Source: Desulfuromonas acetoxidans DSM 684
Lineage (GTDB): Bacteria > Desulfobacterota > Desulfuromonadia > Desulfuromonadales > Desulfuromonadaceae
Reading direction: 5' to 3'
Assembly (NCBI RefSeq): GCF_000167355.1
Contig: NZ_AAEW02000002.1
Location: forward strand, 62,001 to 126,000
DNA length: 64,000 nt
Of this stretch, positions 43,384 to 53,665 are shown piece by piece. The notes beneath the pieces are model-generated. The model searched no databases. It worked only from the letters and a program-made list of their open reading frames with translations, and was not told where the DNA came from. Numbering within the stretch: the first letter of the stretch is position 1; each line of letters opens with the position of its first letter. A program made the translations under genes and the position numbers.

Positions 43384-44772
43384 TTAAAATGAGCACTCCG
43401 GCTGACGATAAAAACCAGCGGCAAAAAAGCAGTCCATCGGGCCATGCTCACCAGTGCGCGTTACAAGTTGTCCGTCATCATCAAACAACCCCTCCCAGTG
43501 TTTCGGAACACGGTTGGCCAGGTTAACTTGGACATACATGGGATGGTGGGCCAGAAAGTCCGCCACCACCGCAGTGGATTCTTCCGGGGTCGTGGTACAC
43601 AAAGAGTAAAGCAACAGGCCGCCGGGAACAACCAATTCTGCAGCCTGATGTAAAATTTGCCGCTGGGTTTTGGCCAGCACCTTGATATCGGTCTGTTTAC
43701 GTCGCCAACGCGACTCAGGATTGCGCCGCAATACCCCCAGACCGCTACACGGTGCATCAATGAGAACACGATCAAAACCACCTGCAGACAAGTCCTCACA
43801 CGGCTGGGTCATATCGCACGCCAGTGTACGAATCTGTTGACACCCAAGGCGCTTGGCGCCCTGCTGTAAAATCTCAAGCCGTTGCGAATGAAGATCAAGG
43901 GCGAGAATCTCTGAACGATTGTCGGTCAATGCGGCCAGATGGGTGGTTTTGCCGCCGGGTGCCGCACAGCCATCGAGAAGGCGTTGACCGGGTTCGACCG
44001 ACAACAGATGTGCAATCAGCATACTGGCTTCATCCTGCACCTGATACCAGCCTTCTTCGCGTCCGGGCAAACGCTGTAGATCACCGGCATGGGGCAAGAC
44101 CACACCTTCCGGTGCAAAACGGGTCGGTTCGGCCGCAATATCACGCTGCTTAAGCTGAGCGACAAACGCGTTCCGCGTCATTTTCAGGGTATTGACGCGC
44201 ACAGTGACGGGCGGTGCGCTCAACTGACTCTCAGCCAGTGCCATGGCCCCCTCGGCACCATACTGCACCAGCCAGCGTTGCGCCAACCAGTGCGGCAACG
44301 ACAGACCATGTTCCAGCCAGCCCTGGGTATCCCGGCGCGGGTCGGGCCATACTACCCGATTCGGCTCACGCAAATAACTACGCAGCACACCGTTGACCAA
44401 ACCACTGACCCGCTCCAGACCACAGCGCCGCGCCAGTTCCACCATGCTGTGAACCACGGCCCGATCCGGGATCCGGTCAAGATAGCACAGTTGATAGATC
44501 CCCAGACGCAGCAGACGCAACACCTTGGGTTGCAATTTTTTCAGCGGCTGACGACTATAGGCTTTGAGGATAAAATCGAGATTGCCGCGACGGCGCAGCA
44601 CGCCATAAACAAGCTCCGTGGCCAAGGCACGATCGCGCGGATCAAGGCCAGGATTCGCCTCCAGTGCGGCATCCAACACCAGATCGGAATAACCGCCCTC
44701 ATCCACCCGGGTTAACACATCAAAAGCGATGCGTCGCGCATCCTTGACGTTAGGCTCTGCTTTTTTTGCCAC
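43384..44772 (-). CDS. rsmB: 16S rRNA m5C967 methyltransferase
   Basis: RsmB methylates C967 of 16S rRNA using S-adenosylmethionine. It has an N-terminal NusB-like RNA-binding domain (about 1-140) and a Rossmann methyltransferase domain (about 160-460). SAM-binding motif DGCAAPGGKT and the two catalytic cysteines in DAPCSG and SLCTTTPEE are present. The GTG at 44772 is chosen as start because GAGG lies 5 nt before it and the N-terminus then fits the family; the frame is open to 44823, through a terminator. The product is 462 residues. It heads the rsmB-rpe-methyltransferase unit. Confidence 0.95.
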   Translation of the reverse strand: MAKKAEPNVKDARRIAFDVLTRVDEGGYSDLVLDAALEANPGLDPRDRALATELVYGVLRRRGNLDFILKAYSRQPLKKLQPKVLRLLRLGIYQLCYLDRIPDRAVVHSMVELARRCGLERVSGLVNGVLRSYLREPNRVVWPDPRRDTQGWLEHGLSLPHWLAQRWLVQYGAEGAMALAESQLSAPPVTVRVNTLKMTRNAFVAQLKQRDIAAEPTRFAPEGVVLPHAGDLQRLPGREEGWYQVQDEASMLIAHLLSVEPGQRLLDGCAAPGGKTTHLAALTDNRSEILALDLHSQRLEILQQGAKRLGCQQIRTLACDMTQPCEDLSAGGFDRVLIDAPCSGLGVLRRNPESRWRRKQTDIKVLAKTQRQILHQAAELVVPGGLLLYSLCTTTPEESTAVVADFLAHHPMYVQVNLANRVPKHWEGLFDDDGQLVTRTGEHGPMDCFFAAGFYRQPECSF

Positions 44773-44783
44773 ACACACCTCGA

Positions 44784-44821
44784 ATAACAAAGCGGGGGTA
44801 TGCTCGTCGGCACACCCCCGC
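44784..44821 (-). terminator. Intrinsic terminator between htpX and rsmB
   Basis: An 8-bp GCGGGGGT stem, extended with one mismatch to 12 bp, is followed on the minus strand by TTTGTTATT. It ends htpX transcription before rsmB. Confidence 0.7.
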
Positions 44822-44858
44822 ACATTTCGTGAAACGTTCTGCCCTCGTAACGACAGCG

Positions 44859-45698
44859 TTACGCCATCGCTTCCAATCGACGCACTCGCTCATCCATGGG
44901 GGGATGGGTGGAAAAAAGACTTTGCAACCCTTTACCACTGAGCGGATTAACAATAAACATATGCGCGGTTGCATCGTTGACATCATGCATGGGCCGCTGA
45001 TGATTGGCCGACTCCAGCTTACGCAGGGCACTGGCCAAATAGTGCGGATTGCCGCACAGTTCAGCGCCGCCACGATCTGCCGCATACTCACGCGAGCGCG
45101 ATACCGCCATCTGCACCAGCATGGCCGCCATCGGCGCAAAGATCATGGTGATCAGCATGACAAACATGTTACCGCCGCCATCCTCATCATCGCTGCCGCC
45201 CATGCCGAACAACATGGCCCACTGCCCCATCTGGGCCAGATATGAGATCGCTCCGGCGATGGTTGCTGCGACAGAACCGATAAGAATATCGCGATGACGG
45301 ACATGGCTCAACTCGTGAGCCATCACGCCCATCAGCTCTTCACGGCTGAGCAGATGAACAATCCCCTGCGTGGCAGCCACGACAGCATGTTGCGGATTAC
45401 GCCCAGTCGCAAACGCGTTGGGTGTGTCCTGCGGAATCATGTAAACGCGCGGCATGATCAGATTGTTGCGCTCGCACAGCTCACTGACGACATCGTAGAG
45501 CATGCCGCTGTTCACTTCCTGTCCTTTATACATACGGATGACGATCTTATCGGAAAACCAATAGGATCCGATATTCATCACACCAGCCAGAACCAGTGCC
45601 ACAATGGCGCCGCCACGGCCACCAATTGCACCACCAATCACCATCAGGATGATGGTCAACAAGGCCATCAGGCCAACGGTCTTCAAATTGTTCAGCAT
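44859..45698 (-). CDS. htpX: Membrane zinc metalloprotease HtpX
   Basis: HtpX is an inner-membrane protease that degrades misfolded membrane proteins together with FtsH. The zinc motif HELSH (within [14 protein letters not shown], about residue 128) and the later Glu in REYAADRGG are present. Two N-terminal helices (about 7-27 and 31-50) and two more around 145-165 and 178-198 give the normal topology with the active site in the cytoplasm. The 279-residue length is typical. It is separated by 138 nt from fmt and ends at its own terminator, so it is probably monocistronic. Confidence 0.96.
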   Translation of the reverse strand: MLNNLKTVGLMALLTIILMVIGGAIGGRGGAIVALVLAGVMNIGSYWFSDKIVIRMYKGQEVNSGMLYDVVSELCERNNLIMPRVYMIPQDTPNAFATGRNPQHAVVAATQGIVHLLSREELMGVMAHELSHVRHRDILIGSVAATIAGAISYLAQMGQWAMLFGMGGSDDEDGGGNMFVMLITMIFAPMAAMLVQMAVSRSREYAADRGGAELCGNPHYLASALRKLESANHQRPMHDVNDATAHMFIVNPLSGKGLQSLFSTHPPMDERVRRLEAMA

Positions 45699-45836
45699 TA
45701 TTTCCTCTTTATTGGATAGGTCCGGTTAGAAGTACGGCGCCAATCGCCCCATTTGAGCGACAATCTAACCATCCCCAAAGCGCTTTTCAAGGGAGATGTC
45801 CCCAGAAGCGGACTGTGCAAATAACCGTATCCGCCA

Positions 45837-46781
45837 TCAACTACCGAGAAGATTTCCTTTTTCCAGACCACGGCCACGCAGAAAATCAGCAGCACTGAGC
45901 ATCTTTTTGCCCGGCAACTGCAACGCCCCCAACTGTAACGCCCCCTGCCCACAGGCAACGATGACCGTTTCACCACTGGCTTCGAGAACCTGTCCCGGTT
46001 CCCCCTGCCCTTCAACACAGCGGGTTTTTGCCAATTTGAGCGTCTGACCGTCCAGCAGTGTATAAGCTCCCGGCCACGGATCAAGGCCGCGCACCAGATT
46101 ATGAATCTGCCGGGCCTCCTTACTCCAATCAATGCAACCGTCCTCTTTTTTCATCATCGACGCATAGGTGCTCAAGCTGTCATCCTGCTTTTCACGCGCC
46201 AGGGTTCCAGCACACAAACGCGCCAATGTCTCCTCCATCGCTTCACGCCCCAATGGAGCCAGACGATCATGAAGCTGGCCGGCCGTCTCATCGGGATGGA
46301 TGGACAACGATTTTTTTACCAGCATGTCACCGGTATCCAAGCCAACATCCATCATCATGGTTGTGACTCCGGTCATCGGATCGCCATCGACAATGGCCTT
46401 ATTAATCGGCGCTGCTCCGCGATGACGCGGCAACAGCGACGCATGGACATTGATGCAGCCATACTTGGGAATATCAAGAACCGCCTGAGGAAGGATCTGG
46501 CCGTAGGCCACCACCACAATCAGGTCAGGCGACAGACTGCGCAACTGCTTCACCGCCTCTTCATCGCGAAGTTTCTGTGGCTGAAACACCGGGATATCGT
46601 GCTCCAACGCCAGTTCCTTGACCGGCGGTGCGGCCAGCTTTTTGCCCCGCCCTTTGGGCCGGTCCGGCTGGGTATAAACACCGACCATCTGCACGCCGGA
46701 TTCAATCAGGCCCTGTAGTGTATCCAGAGCAAAATCGGGGGTGCCCATAAAAACCGTACGAATGGTTTGAATATTAATCAC
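45837..46781 (-). CDS. fmt: Methionyl-tRNA formyltransferase
   Basis: Fmt adds a formyl group from 10-formyltetrahydrofolate to initiator Met-tRNA. The N-terminal catalytic domain shows VFMGTPDFAL, the hallmark HASLLPRHRGAAPI with catalytic His and downstream Asp in MDVGLDTGDM; the C-terminal OB-fold binds tRNA (about 205-305). The length of 314 residues is standard. It starts with GTG, overlapping the def stop codon by 4 nt, so it is translationally coupled to deformylase, the usual def-fmt pair. Confidence 0.97.
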   Translation of the reverse strand: MINIQTIRTVFMGTPDFALDTLQGLIESGVQMVGVYTQPDRPKGRGKKLAAPPVKELALEHDIPVFQPQKLRDEEAVKQLRSLSPDLIVVVAYGQILPQAVLDIPKYGCINVHASLLPRHRGAAPINKAIVDGDPMTGVTTMMMDVGLDTGDMLVKKSLSIHPDETAGQLHDRLAPLGREAMEETLARLCAGTLAREKQDDSLSTYASMMKKEDGCIDWSKEARQIHNLVRGLDPWPGAYTLLDGQTLKLAKTRCVEGQGEPGQVLEASGETVIVACGQGALQLGALQLPGKKMLSAADFLRGRGLEKGNLLGS

Positions 46782-47293
46782 AACTGCTCCTGCTGCTGTT
46801 CGAGAATTTTCGGATATTTCTTACGAAACATCCCCTTTTTCAGGGAGGACAAACGGTCGACGAACAGCTTGCCGTCAAGATGATCGATCTCATGCTGGAA
46901 ACAGATCGCCAACAGCCCTTCCGCCTCCCGCTCAACGGTTTGACCGTCCATATCCACATAGCGCACCTTAACCCAGGAACTGCGTTTGACTGCCGCGTAG
47001 TAACCGGGCACCGACAGACACCCCTCCTCTTCGCACGAGTCGCCCTGTCGCTCGAGGATTTCCGGATTAACGGCTTTGATCAGCTCCGGATTCTCTTCAC
47101 CACCGCAATCAAGCACAATCAATCGCCGGGAAATACCCACCTGCGGGGCCGCCAAACCAACTCCGGGTGCGGCATACATGGTTTCCGCCATATCGGCGGC
47201 GAGTTGACGAATCTCGTCATCAACAACAGCAATCGGTTCGGACATTTCAGCTAATACCGCGTCCGGATAATGATATATTTTCAACAGGCTCAT
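46778..47293 (-). CDS. def: Peptide deformylase
   Basis: Deformylase removes the N-formyl group from new polypeptides. All three family motifs are seen: GVGLAAPQVG, EEGCLSVPG with the metal-binding Cys, and QHEIDHLDG with two metal-binding His and the catalytic Glu. The ATG at 47293 is chosen over 47302 because the family begins with a short segment before KIYHYPD and AAGGAA lies upstream. The product is 171 residues. It is the first gene of the def-fmt operon. Confidence 0.97.
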   Translation of the reverse strand: MSLLKIYHYPDAVLAEMSEPIAVVDDEIRQLAADMAETMYAAPGVGLAAPQVGISRRLIVLDCGGEENPELIKAVNPEILERQGDSCEEEGCLSVPGYYAAVKRSSWVKVRYVDMDGQTVEREAEGLLAICFQHEIDHLDGKLFVDRLSSLKKGMFRKKYPKILEQQQEQL

Positions 47294-47388
47294 GGAGAGC
47301 AATTCCTTTCCGTGTTATCACGCATTCAACCAACAATCTAAGTATGATAATACGCCCCCTGAGCCAAGTCAACTGATGCGCAAGACGC

Positions 47389-47416
47389 AAAAAAGGGAGA
47401 AGCTCAGCTTCTCCCC
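47389..47416 (-). terminator. Intrinsic terminator of the heptaheme cytochrome gene
   Basis: A 9-bp stem (GGGAGAAGC and complement) is followed on the minus strand by a T6 tract. It lies 34 nt after the cytochrome stop codon. Confidence 0.75.
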
Positions 47417-47449
47417 TTGTTCTTCCCTCATGTCTGATCAAGAAATGGT

Positions 47450-48526
47450 CTAATCATCCTTACTGCTATGACAAACAAAGCAACCACTGGTATTGCTGCC
47501 CGCGCTGGCAACCATTGCCGCATAATCCCAACGCAGCATATCCGGATAGGGTGATCCGTGTGGACGATGGCAGGAAATACAGGTCACCACATCTGAACCC
47601 GGCACCACCTCAGAACTGTTTTTCTGGCCGGTCAGTGATGTTTTCGCCACCGGCACCAACGGATTATAGACCGTGTATTCCTTATAATCACCAGTATCCG
47701 GCAACACCACATCAGAGGGATGACGAATCCAGGCGCCAGTAAGTCCAGCCTGATCCTCATTCATATCGTGATGGAAATTGCCGTGACAACCGGCGCAAAA
47801 CTGACCCATGGATTCCGTGCGCATATAGGAGTTAACGCTTTTTTCATACACCTCTGTGGTTCCCATATAGGTGTTGTGCTGTGTTGAGGTTGGATTCTGC
47901 TCCCAATCTTCGTCTTCAATGCCCGTAACACCATAGGTTCCGGAATCACCCACCATGGCCTCATTCTCACCGAGAAAACGGTACCAACCTCCCGCGCCAT
48001 CAACAACATCAGCAGAGTCATTGGCATGATGATGCGGCACATGACAACCGGTACACCCACTGATGGGGTTATTGCTGGCCAACGTGGCATGACAATCCGC
48101 ACATTCACCGGCACCACCGCCACTCGCCCCCAGAGACGTTCCCGGTGCGGTGGTTAACGTGCCATCCTCGCCTGAGATTCCATAGACATTGTGACCATAA
48201 GCATCACCGCCCTCTTGGGACACCCAGTAGAAATTCCCTCCGGCCAAGGTGGAAGTCGGCGTACCAACAGCCGGATAAGTCGGCCGGTTCTGGGTGAAGA
48301 CAATGGGGATGCGCGTTTCTCCGAGTTCAACAATGGTATCGGTGGCGTGGCTGTGACAGCCGACACAGCTATTAGAGAGCAAATGACTCGACGGTCCATC
48401 GGCATAGACCGCCGAGTCATTTTGGCTGTTGTGCATGGTATGACAGTTTGCACAGGGTCCGGACACCATCCCCCAGACTGTATCCGCCCCCATCAGCAAT
48501 AGACATAAAATAACAATCCCACGCAT
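47450..48526 (-). CDS. Heptaheme c-type cytochrome
   Basis: A short signal peptide (1-19) precedes seven CxxCH motifs: CANCH, CVGCH, CADCH, CTGCH, CAGCH, CISCH and CFVCH. Between them the chain is rich in Gly, Ser, Thr and Asp, as in the extracellular or outer-surface multiheme cytochromes of Geobacter relatives. The first motif is of the paired CxxCHTMH type seen in the doubled CXXCH family. I cannot name an orthologue. AGAGGG precedes the ATG. The gene is monocistronic, in a run of core housekeeping genes, with its own terminator. It is probably part of extracellular or periplasmic electron transfer. Confidence 0.85.
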   Translation of the reverse strand: MRGIVILCLLLMGADTVWGMVSGPCANCHTMHNSQNDSAVYADGPSSHLLSNSCVGCHSHATDTIVELGETRIPIVFTQNRPTYPAVGTPTSTLAGGNFYWVSQEGGDAYGHNVYGISGEDGTLTTAPGTSLGASGGGAGECADCHATLASNNPISGCTGCHVPHHHANDSADVVDGAGGWYRFLGENEAMVGDSGTYGVTGIEDEDWEQNPTSTQHNTYMGTTEVYEKSVNSYMRTESMGQFCAGCHGNFHHDMNEDQAGLTGAWIRHPSDVVLPDTGDYKEYTVYNPLVPVAKTSLTGQKNSSEVVPGSDVVTCISCHRPHGSPYPDMLRWDYAAMVASAGSNTSGCFVCHSSKDD

Positions 48527-48837
48527 ACAACCCTCTACATCAAACGCACATCAATCAGATGGTTAACATGGTCTAGCAAAAGGCGGGCCAACATTTTAGG
48601 GCTTACTCATAACCCCACAAAGAAGGCATAAGTAGCTGTAGTTACGAAAAATATTGTCAGAGCTGTTTCACTGGGATCATTTTCTAATTTTGAGACAGGT
48701 CTCATGTGGGGTAGGTTCAGCAGCAGGTGGGCAAATCCCCCACAAAAAAAAGGAGAGGGTCATCCCTCTCCTTGACGTGTTGTTTAAATGTGAGTTCAAT
48801 CCACGCCCTTAATCACAGGGAGGATAACCGCTCAGCC
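48527..48837. other. 311-nt intergenic region; holds nifU terminator and cytochrome promoter
   Basis: No gene is seen. The right end, 48742-48773, is an intrinsic terminator for nifU on the minus strand: a 10-bp stem AAGGAGAGGG with a T8 tract. The remainder must contain the promoter of the heptaheme cytochrome gene; I do not identify its elements with confidence. Confidence 0.6.
48742..48773 (-). terminator. Intrinsic terminator of the nifS-nifU operon
   Basis: A perfect 10-bp stem (AAGGAGAGGG and complement) with loop ATGA is followed on the minus strand by TTTTTTTTG. Confidence 0.88.
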
Positions 48838-49809
48838 TCAGGCGACAACCACGCGAATGGCTTCACTGAGGTTTTCCTGAAGCATTGTCTGAACAAAGCC
48901 AAGAGTACCGGCAACACTTCCGGCGCAGCCCTTACAGGCCCCTTTGTATTTGACGTGAACATACACCTGGCCATCATTTTCACCTGGCTGAACATCATCG
49001 AGTTCAATACCACCACCATCACCAGCCAGGGCCGGACGGACATGGCGGTCGAGAACGGCCTCAATCTCCTTGACCTGCTTGACGATCGACAGGGTGACAA
49101 AATCATCCACCTTGGCGCCTTCCGGATTGCGCTCCGCCTCCATCTCGGCACGCACTCGAGCGAGGATATCAACCAGATACACATCGCGCTTTTCATGGCC
49201 GCCCGGTTCAATACAGGACTTGCAGAAAGCGCCGGCCTTGGTGTAATCGGCAATCTCTTCGATGGTGGTCAGATCATTGATACGGATCGCGTCTTCAACC
49301 ATCTGCAGCGACACCCGGGCACATTCGCAGACAATATCCTTGTCTTTCAACGTTTCGACATCAACATTGCGATAAATGGCCGCAGCCTGCTTGATCACCT
49401 CGTAGGCCATGACACTACAGTGCATTTTCTGCGGCGGCACCGCCGCCTGGTCTTCGGTGTCACGCAGCGCCATCTCAACATCCAAATTGGTAATCTTGGT
49501 GGCTTCATCAACGGTCTTGCCGATACACATCTCCGCCATCATATCCGTGGAGGCAATCGCGGTTCCGCAACCAAACGATTTAAAGGTTGCCGCTTTGATC
49601 ACCTCATCTTCGTCACCAACAACCCAGAACAGTCGCACGGTATCGCCACAGGACTCAGCGCCCTCGTTGGCAATCACCAGTCGCCCGCCGAGACGCTTGG
49701 CGTCCTCTTCGGTCAGCTCACCGAAATAACGCGGATTGTTCATGCGGTCGGATACTTTTTGTGAATACTGCTCCCAGAGAGAGCCGCCAATCAAATCATT
49801 TTTACCCAT
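48838..49809 (-). CDS. nifU: NifU-type iron-sulfur cluster scaffold
   Basis: This is the three-domain NifU. An IscU-like domain (1-140) has cysteines in ESCGDT, GCGTAIAS and MHCSVM. A central [2Fe-2S] Bfd-like domain (about 160-215) has CECARVS and CKSC. A C-terminal Nfu domain (about 240-320) has KGCAGS. It assembles Fe-S clusters using sulfur from NifS and is used as a general scaffold in anaerobes that lack the full Isc system. The length of 323 residues is normal. It follows nifS by 42 nt on the same strand. With so many Fe-S and heme proteins in the window, this is probably the housekeeping system rather than a nitrogenase-specific one. Confidence 0.93.
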   Translation of the reverse strand: MGKNDLIGGSLWEQYSQKVSDRMNNPRYFGELTEEDAKRLGGRLVIANEGAESCGDTVRLFWVVGDEDEVIKAATFKSFGCGTAIASTDMMAEMCIGKTVDEATKITNLDVEMALRDTEDQAAVPPQKMHCSVMAYEVIKQAAAIYRNVDVETLKDKDIVCECARVSLQMVEDAIRINDLTTIEEIADYTKAGAFCKSCIEPGGHEKRDVYLVDILARVRAEMEAERNPEGAKVDDFVTLSIVKQVKEIEAVLDRHVRPALAGDGGGIELDDVQPGENDGQVYVHVKYKGACKGCAGSVAGTLGFVQTMLQENLSEAIRVVVA

Positions 49810-49851
49810 AACGGTAACTCCTATATTCGTGAACCCTGACCCGCCAGGGTC

Positions 49852-51024
<1,173 letters not shown>

Positions 51025-51134
51025 TTAATCGAGATAAGATAAGAAAAAAATAGCGCTTCTGTGCGGCACGCCATTGTGTCCGTCATCACACCTGCGGCCT
51101 AAATATGACCTGAAAGGTTTAGCTTTGCCTACCA

Positions 51135-51181
51135 TAAATGAAAAAAAGCAGCCCGTCAACATAGTTGATCGAACTGCTCAA
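51135..51181 (-). terminator. Intrinsic terminator, minus strand
   Basis: An imperfect stem of about 14 bp (AGCAG outer and TCAAC inner pairs, with G-T pairs between) is followed on the minus strand by a T7 tract. It ends the gene at 51209-52954. Confidence 0.65.
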
Positions 51182-51208
51182 GTATAAAAGATCTCCTGCT
51201 GTGGTGAC

Positions 51209-52954
51209 TTACAGGAGCAGATGGTGCTCCAACCCTTTTGCTGTCGACCACTCAACCTGGCGACCACCAAAAGACAAGCGTGCGATACCGGATTGAACAT
51301 CAAGGACAATCTCGTCGTCGGCATAGCGTGCTCGCCAGATATCGGCCAGGCAAAACGCCCGCTCCAGACCATCACCGCGCTGAAAATTCCACACTTCATC
51401 CGGTTGGGCCAAGCGGCCCTCGGAATAGATGGAGGCATTTTCCATGGCGGACAATTGCTCAATCACTGCGTCATCACTCAAATTTTCCGTTGCTACAACG
51501 GCTACCGGATTGCGCTCCATCGCCGCTTTGACAAATGGACCCCAATCACAACTGCGCAGATCGCGCAGTGCATAAAAGCCCAGATCCACCACCGGATTCT
51601 GTTGGCGAATCGCAGTCAAGGCATCGATCACCTGGTGACGGTCCATCTCCTGGGTCAGAACAATGGGCGGCACATCCACGACACTCTTTTCTTCATACTC
51701 CGGCAGCCGCGGACTTATTTCGACAAACTCGCGCAGTTTGTCAATCAATTCACAGGCATTCTGTTGCGGGCAGTTGAACTCCGCCACCAGCGCACTGCGC
51801 ATCTTCTGCTTGTCGAGGTTGACCTTGGGGTGTTTTTTGAAAAAGGCTTCAAAGCGCTCCAAATCGATCCGGCCTTCAAGCGGTTCCGGAGAATAATCAT
51901 AGGAATCGATCTCGTCGAGCAATTTCTCCCGGGTATTATCGCTGGCTTTAAACGAGCTGCCATGCTCATAGCTGTAAACCTTTTCTGCGGCAATCCAGCG
52001 TTTTTTACCGTGGCGCATCTGACTGATCTGAAAACATTTCTGCAACGAGCTGTGTTCGCGCAAAAAATTACAGAGAATCTCCTGGTTCAGATCAACCTTG
52101 AGATAGGTCACTAACTTGTCGGAGAAACGCTGATAGGCCTCAGGGTCAATACTCACGTCGGGATAAACCACATGAATATTACCGCTGCAATGCGCCACCA
52201 TGGTCACCTGCTCATTCCGCAAGGCGCGCTGGGCGCGAGCCGACAGTTCCGTGCCGTTGAACCACATGTTTTTGGTGACAATGCGCCGGTTATTGGTAAC
52301 CAGCCCTTCCTTGACATCGACAAAGTTCTGCGAGTGCAGCGGCGTCGCCATGAGGAAGATATCTTCCAACGGAATTTTACACACGACGAACAATGCCGCC
52401 GCATACAGAGTGGACAGCGACACACATTCGCCAGCACCGTTCCGGTAGCCGTCGCGATAGCAGAACGCATCCATGGCCTCAACGGTTTCCGTCTTCCAGT
52501 ATGGAATCATATCGCTATCGTATTTATCGAGACCGAAATGCTTACGGATATTCATGTCGAAGTAGTAGCGATCCCCGGTATAACCGAACAACGCATTACT
52601 CTCGGCAATGATCTCCGGGTCCATCACATCCTTAAAACGATCCAGCTCGGTATCCTTATGGGTCAAGCCCCAGGTATCCAGATCGAGATTAAAATCATAA
52701 TGATCCATGATGAACTGCTTGAGCCGAACAATGCGCCGGTAAGGGTTCATTGTGTCAATTTTGGCGAACCATGGATCATCACGCCACTGCCAGACCACCG
52801 GCGACATGATGTTCGCCAGCACCAGGCTGTAAAGCAGGTCGGGGTAGATGAAAATTTCCATGTCCGACAGCGTAATAGCCGAGGAGTATTTTTCCAGCAA
52901 CTCCGAGGCAACAACGGGCGGTTTCTGTGAAGTGTGGTTATTTATCGTATTCAT
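51209..52954 (-). CDS. Transglutaminase-like protein of unknown function (581 aa)
   Basis: I do not recognise the whole protein. Its middle (about 168-225) contains GAGECVSLSTLYAAALF followed by an LHSQNFVD segment, which looks like the Cys and His of a transglutaminase-like fold; a later Asp or Asn would complete the triad. An N-terminal helical region (1-160) and a C-terminal domain rich in acidic residues and helices (about 350-580) are unassigned. There is no signal peptide. The ATG at 52954 is chosen over a TTG at 52990. It stands alone between nifS and a pseudogene, with its own terminator. Function is unknown; a peptidase or amidase-like reaction is conceivable. Confidence 0.65.
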   Translation of the reverse strand: MNTINNHTSQKPPVVASELLEKYSSAITLSDMEIFIYPDLLYSLVLANIMSPVVWQWRDDPWFAKIDTMNPYRRIVRLKQFIMDHYDFNLDLDTWGLTHKDTELDRFKDVMDPEIIAESNALFGYTGDRYYFDMNIRKHFGLDKYDSDMIPYWKTETVEAMDAFCYRDGYRNGAGECVSLSTLYAAALFVVCKIPLEDIFLMATPLHSQNFVDVKEGLVTNNRRIVTKNMWFNGTELSARAQRALRNEQVTMVAHCSGNIHVVYPDVSIDPEAYQRFSDKLVTYLKVDLNQEILCNFLREHSSLQKCFQISQMRHGKKRWIAAEKVYSYEHGSSFKASDNTREKLLDEIDSYDYSPEPLEGRIDLERFEAFFKKHPKVNLDKQKMRSALVAEFNCPQQNACELIDKLREFVEISPRLPEYEEKSVVDVPPIVLTQEMDRHQVIDALTAIRQQNPVVDLGFYALRDLRSCDWGPFVKAAMERNPVAVVATENLSDDAVIEQLSAMENASIYSEGRLAQPDEVWNFQRGDGLERAFCLADIWRARYADDEIVLDVQSGIARLSFGGRQVEWSTAKGLEHHLLL

Positions 52955-53185
52955 GGGCGCAACTTTACCCCGTCTACAAAAGATTGGCAAGCCGGTTTAT
53001 TGACCAAACAGGTTAGATTTAAAGCCCCCCACCAGTGCCTACACAGGAATTATTTTCAAAAAATAGTATGAAATTACAGTCACTTAACCAAAAAGACAAG
53101 GATTGACACTGACGACATAGAGTAATCCATATAAAGCACACAACGAACGTTCTTTCTTGTTCCCGCTAACAGGAGAGTGCTGTTT

Positions 53186-53575
53186 ATGCTTACCCCGGGA
53201 ATTGCCATTATCGGCGGTTCGACAGCCGGTCTCACCGCAGCCATTAATCCGAAAATACGCAGCCCGGAAAAAAGTTACCGGTCATCCGTAACGTCCGCAA
53301 CACGTTGTTCCTTTCTGTATTCCGTACATCTTTGGCACCATGAAAGCCATTCTCCATTTTCGCAAAGAGGATGGCTCCCTGATCGTTGGCCACATTCGCG
53401 ACACCGACGCCACGGCAGAGATTGTCAACATCCTCGCCGTGGCAATCCTGGCCAGACGGACCACCGCACAACTGGCCACCATGCAATATGCCACCCATCC
53501 ACCGCTGACCACATCGCCGTCGGCCTATCAGAGCATGATAGCTACTGAACAGGTTGTTATTCAACAGGGCAACTA
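53186..53575 (+). pseudogene. Internally deleted, frameshifted FAD-dependent disulfide oxidoreductase
   Basis: An ATG with AGGAGA upstream begins a protein with IAIIGGSTAGLTAA, the FAD-binding start of CoA-disulfide reductase/NADH oxidase-like flavoproteins. After PEK the homology jumps frames (KVT, then VIRNVRNTL, then CIPYIFGTMKAIL). From 53340 it then continues as a C-terminal dimerisation domain with DATAEIVNILAVAIL and QYATHPPLTTSPSAY. The roughly 300 residues between, including the NAD-binding domain, are missing. Several small indels and one large deletion have therefore destroyed the gene. It is likely a recent loss, since both ends are well preserved. Confidence 0.75.
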
Positions 53576-53665
53576 ACCGCCGCCAAAGCAGCATTGCTGG
53601 TCGCGCGGAATCGGCTGGCCAGTGCCTGTTCTTTCTCCCGAGACGGACAGGTGCCCGCCCTCAAA

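Noticed and set aside
52172-52930. 252-codon plus-strand frame opposite the 51209-52954 gene
   Set aside because: Shadow of the minus-strand gene, which has better coding character and its own terminator.
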